Part shown: positions 62,899 to 64,000 of the stretch, piece by piece
Layout of the letters: each line of letters begins with the position of its first letter
Position numbering within the stretch: position 1 is the first letter of the stretch
Assembly: GCA_039720395.1 (NCBI GenBank)
Contig: CM077832.1
Span: forward strand, 19,315,850 to 19,379,849
Reading direction: 5' to 3'
DNA: 64,000 nucleotides
Source: Liquidambar formosana
Lineage: Eukaryota; Streptophyta; Magnoliopsida; Saxifragales; Altingiaceae
Notes under the pieces: generated by a model
Seen by the model: only the letters and a program-made list of their open reading frames with translations
Database searches by the model: none
What the model was told of the DNA's origin: nothing
Program-made: the position numbers and the translations under genes

Positions 62899-63101
62899 CC
62901 AATCCAGATGCACAACAAAAGATTATTCAAAGTTGGTCCACAAAAAAATTGAGGGCCTTGATTGTGATGGTATCTTCTCAAGATACACATGATAGGCCCA
63001 CCCAAGGAAAGCCAGAGGTTGATATGTACGGTTAGGACTCAAGAATCAAAGGAAAAAGGAGAAAGATTAAGGGTGAAAAGGGAGAAAAGATTAAGGGTGT
63101 T

Positions 63102-64000
63102 TGTAATAACCTACGAATATATTTATAATTAAAAAAAAAAAAAAAACAAACAAACAAACATAATAATAATAATAATAATAATAGTAATAATAATAAAATA
63201 AATAAATAAATAAAATTTTGCTGTCAAGCAAGCAGGACGTGGAGGGAGGAGGGGAAGCGGTGGTGCATGAACACCGACCACTCCTTCCCTTGATATATAT
63301 ATATATATCTTTAGAGCACTAAGTCAGGAGAATAGGCAGAGAACGAAGAGAGAAAGAGAGAAGGAAGGAGAGAAAGACATAAAGAGAGAACCCGTTTAGA
63401 AACAACGGAAGAGGAAATTTCAAATTCTAACTAAAGACTTGGAATTGAAGTTGCAATCCTCAATTTTAGGTGAGGTTTGTCTCCTATTAGCAATGAATGT
63501 TTGTGCTTTAGAAGGAATTTAAGTAGTTTTGAAGTTTGAGCATGTGTTGAAGCTTAAATACTCATTAATGGCTTCCAAGAAACTTAGAAAATTCGTATCT
63601 TTTGTATATGATTGTGTTTAGCTATGAAATTTTTACGAGATATATCTAATAGTATGGAGAAAAAGCTGGTAAAATTTGGTGATTTAACTCAAAGTATGTT
63701 AGGAGAAACAATTACAAAATAGAAATAGAGTTTTTCTCATTTTCAGGAAATTTTGTTAACTTTAGCTCACCTTTTTCATTTTTAACAAATACTAGATGCT
63801 GAAAGCTTTTCATAGACACCAAATTCGTAAAATTTGGTTGAGAAATGAAGCCTGTGGAAATTTTTAAAGTTCTGTAAAATTCAAGAAAACATAGCAGAAA
63901 ATCAGAGAAAATTAAGGAAGAGGATGAACAGTTGATACGGGTTGACCCGGTTGACCCGACCTGACCCGGTTTGACTCGGGTTTGACCAATTTTGACCAGT
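63102..64000 (+). mobile_element. LTR (5' part), Ty3/gypsy-type, runs off window
   Basis: It starts TGTAATAACCTACGAATATA, similar to the LTR start at 59472. It has (CAAA)n, (AAT)n and (AAAT)n runs (63145-63213), a TATA region followed by ctttagagcactaagtcagg (about 63294-63328), GA-rich leader-like DNA, and at the window end a cluster of gttgacc/ttgacc words (63936-63998), which is characteristic of some chromovirus LTRs. The element continues past 64000. Confidence 0.55.

Overview
This window is nuclear DNA from a flowering plant, probably a eudicot. It is AT-rich, has split genes with GT-AG introns, and its two recognisable cellular genes match plant proteins (importin beta-3/IPO5 and an ADH-like class III-type alcohol dehydrogenase). 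Nearly everything else is transposable element (TE) sequence. The species cannot be fixed from sequence alone. No rRNA, tRNA or CRISPR array was found. Protein families were recognised from memory, not from a database search.

Layout. 1-7.3 kb: non-coding DNA with GGATCGATCC palindrome repeats (1.36-1.60 kb), a small foldback element (2.13 kb), a non-autonomous CACTA-type element made largely of exact 117-bp tandem repeats (4.30-5.41 kb), and a MITE (5.69 kb). 7.3-11.0 kb: a Ty1/copia remnant (minus strand; LTR, gag start, reverse transcriptase piece), cut by a CACTA end and by a 2.5-kb solo LTR with a matching 5-bp target-site duplication (TSD). 11.46-19.96 kb: a Mutator-like element (MULE) with inverted repeats of about 750 bp and a decayed FAR1/FRS5-like transposase. 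It carries a retrocopied ROMO1-like pseudogene and a 2.1-kb solo LTR. Related foldback MITEs flank it on both sides.

21.6-36.9 kb (+): an importin beta-3 gene of 10 recognisable exons. It has a 1-bp frameshift in exon 1 and lacks roughly 400 residues of middle HEAT repeats, so it is most likely a pseudogene or an internally deleted paralogue. Its introns hold a complete 332-bp TRIM, LTR pieces, MITEs and a cluster of HSE-like palindromes. 37.5-42.5 kb (-): a complete 10-exon, 384-residue Zn alcohol dehydrogenase, convergent with the importin locus. It is the only gene here that looks intact.

42.9-58.2 kb: a second MULE (about 15.3 kb, 9-bp TSD with 8/9 match) whose left end lies 384 bp upstream of the ADH start codon. 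It carries a decayed MULE transposase fused to an OTU-type protease domain. Convergent with that is a decayed plant-mobile-domain (PMD) gene. GTTCGG repeat blocks lie near both ends, with an amplified array of about 117 bp period at 46.9-47.7 kb, and a solo LTR and a Tourist-like MITE are nested inside. 58.2-64 kb: a 1.37-kb solo LTR with perfect TSD, imperfect AT-rich repeats, a foldback MITE, and the start of another LTR that runs off the window.

The TE genes share in-frame stops and frameshifts, many explicable by C-to-T change, as expected of old methylated TEs. The best material for follow-up is the OTU-MULE with its convergent PMD gene, the ROMO1 retrocopy inside a MULE, and the G35/C32 homopolymer pair flanking a frame-neutral ADH exon.
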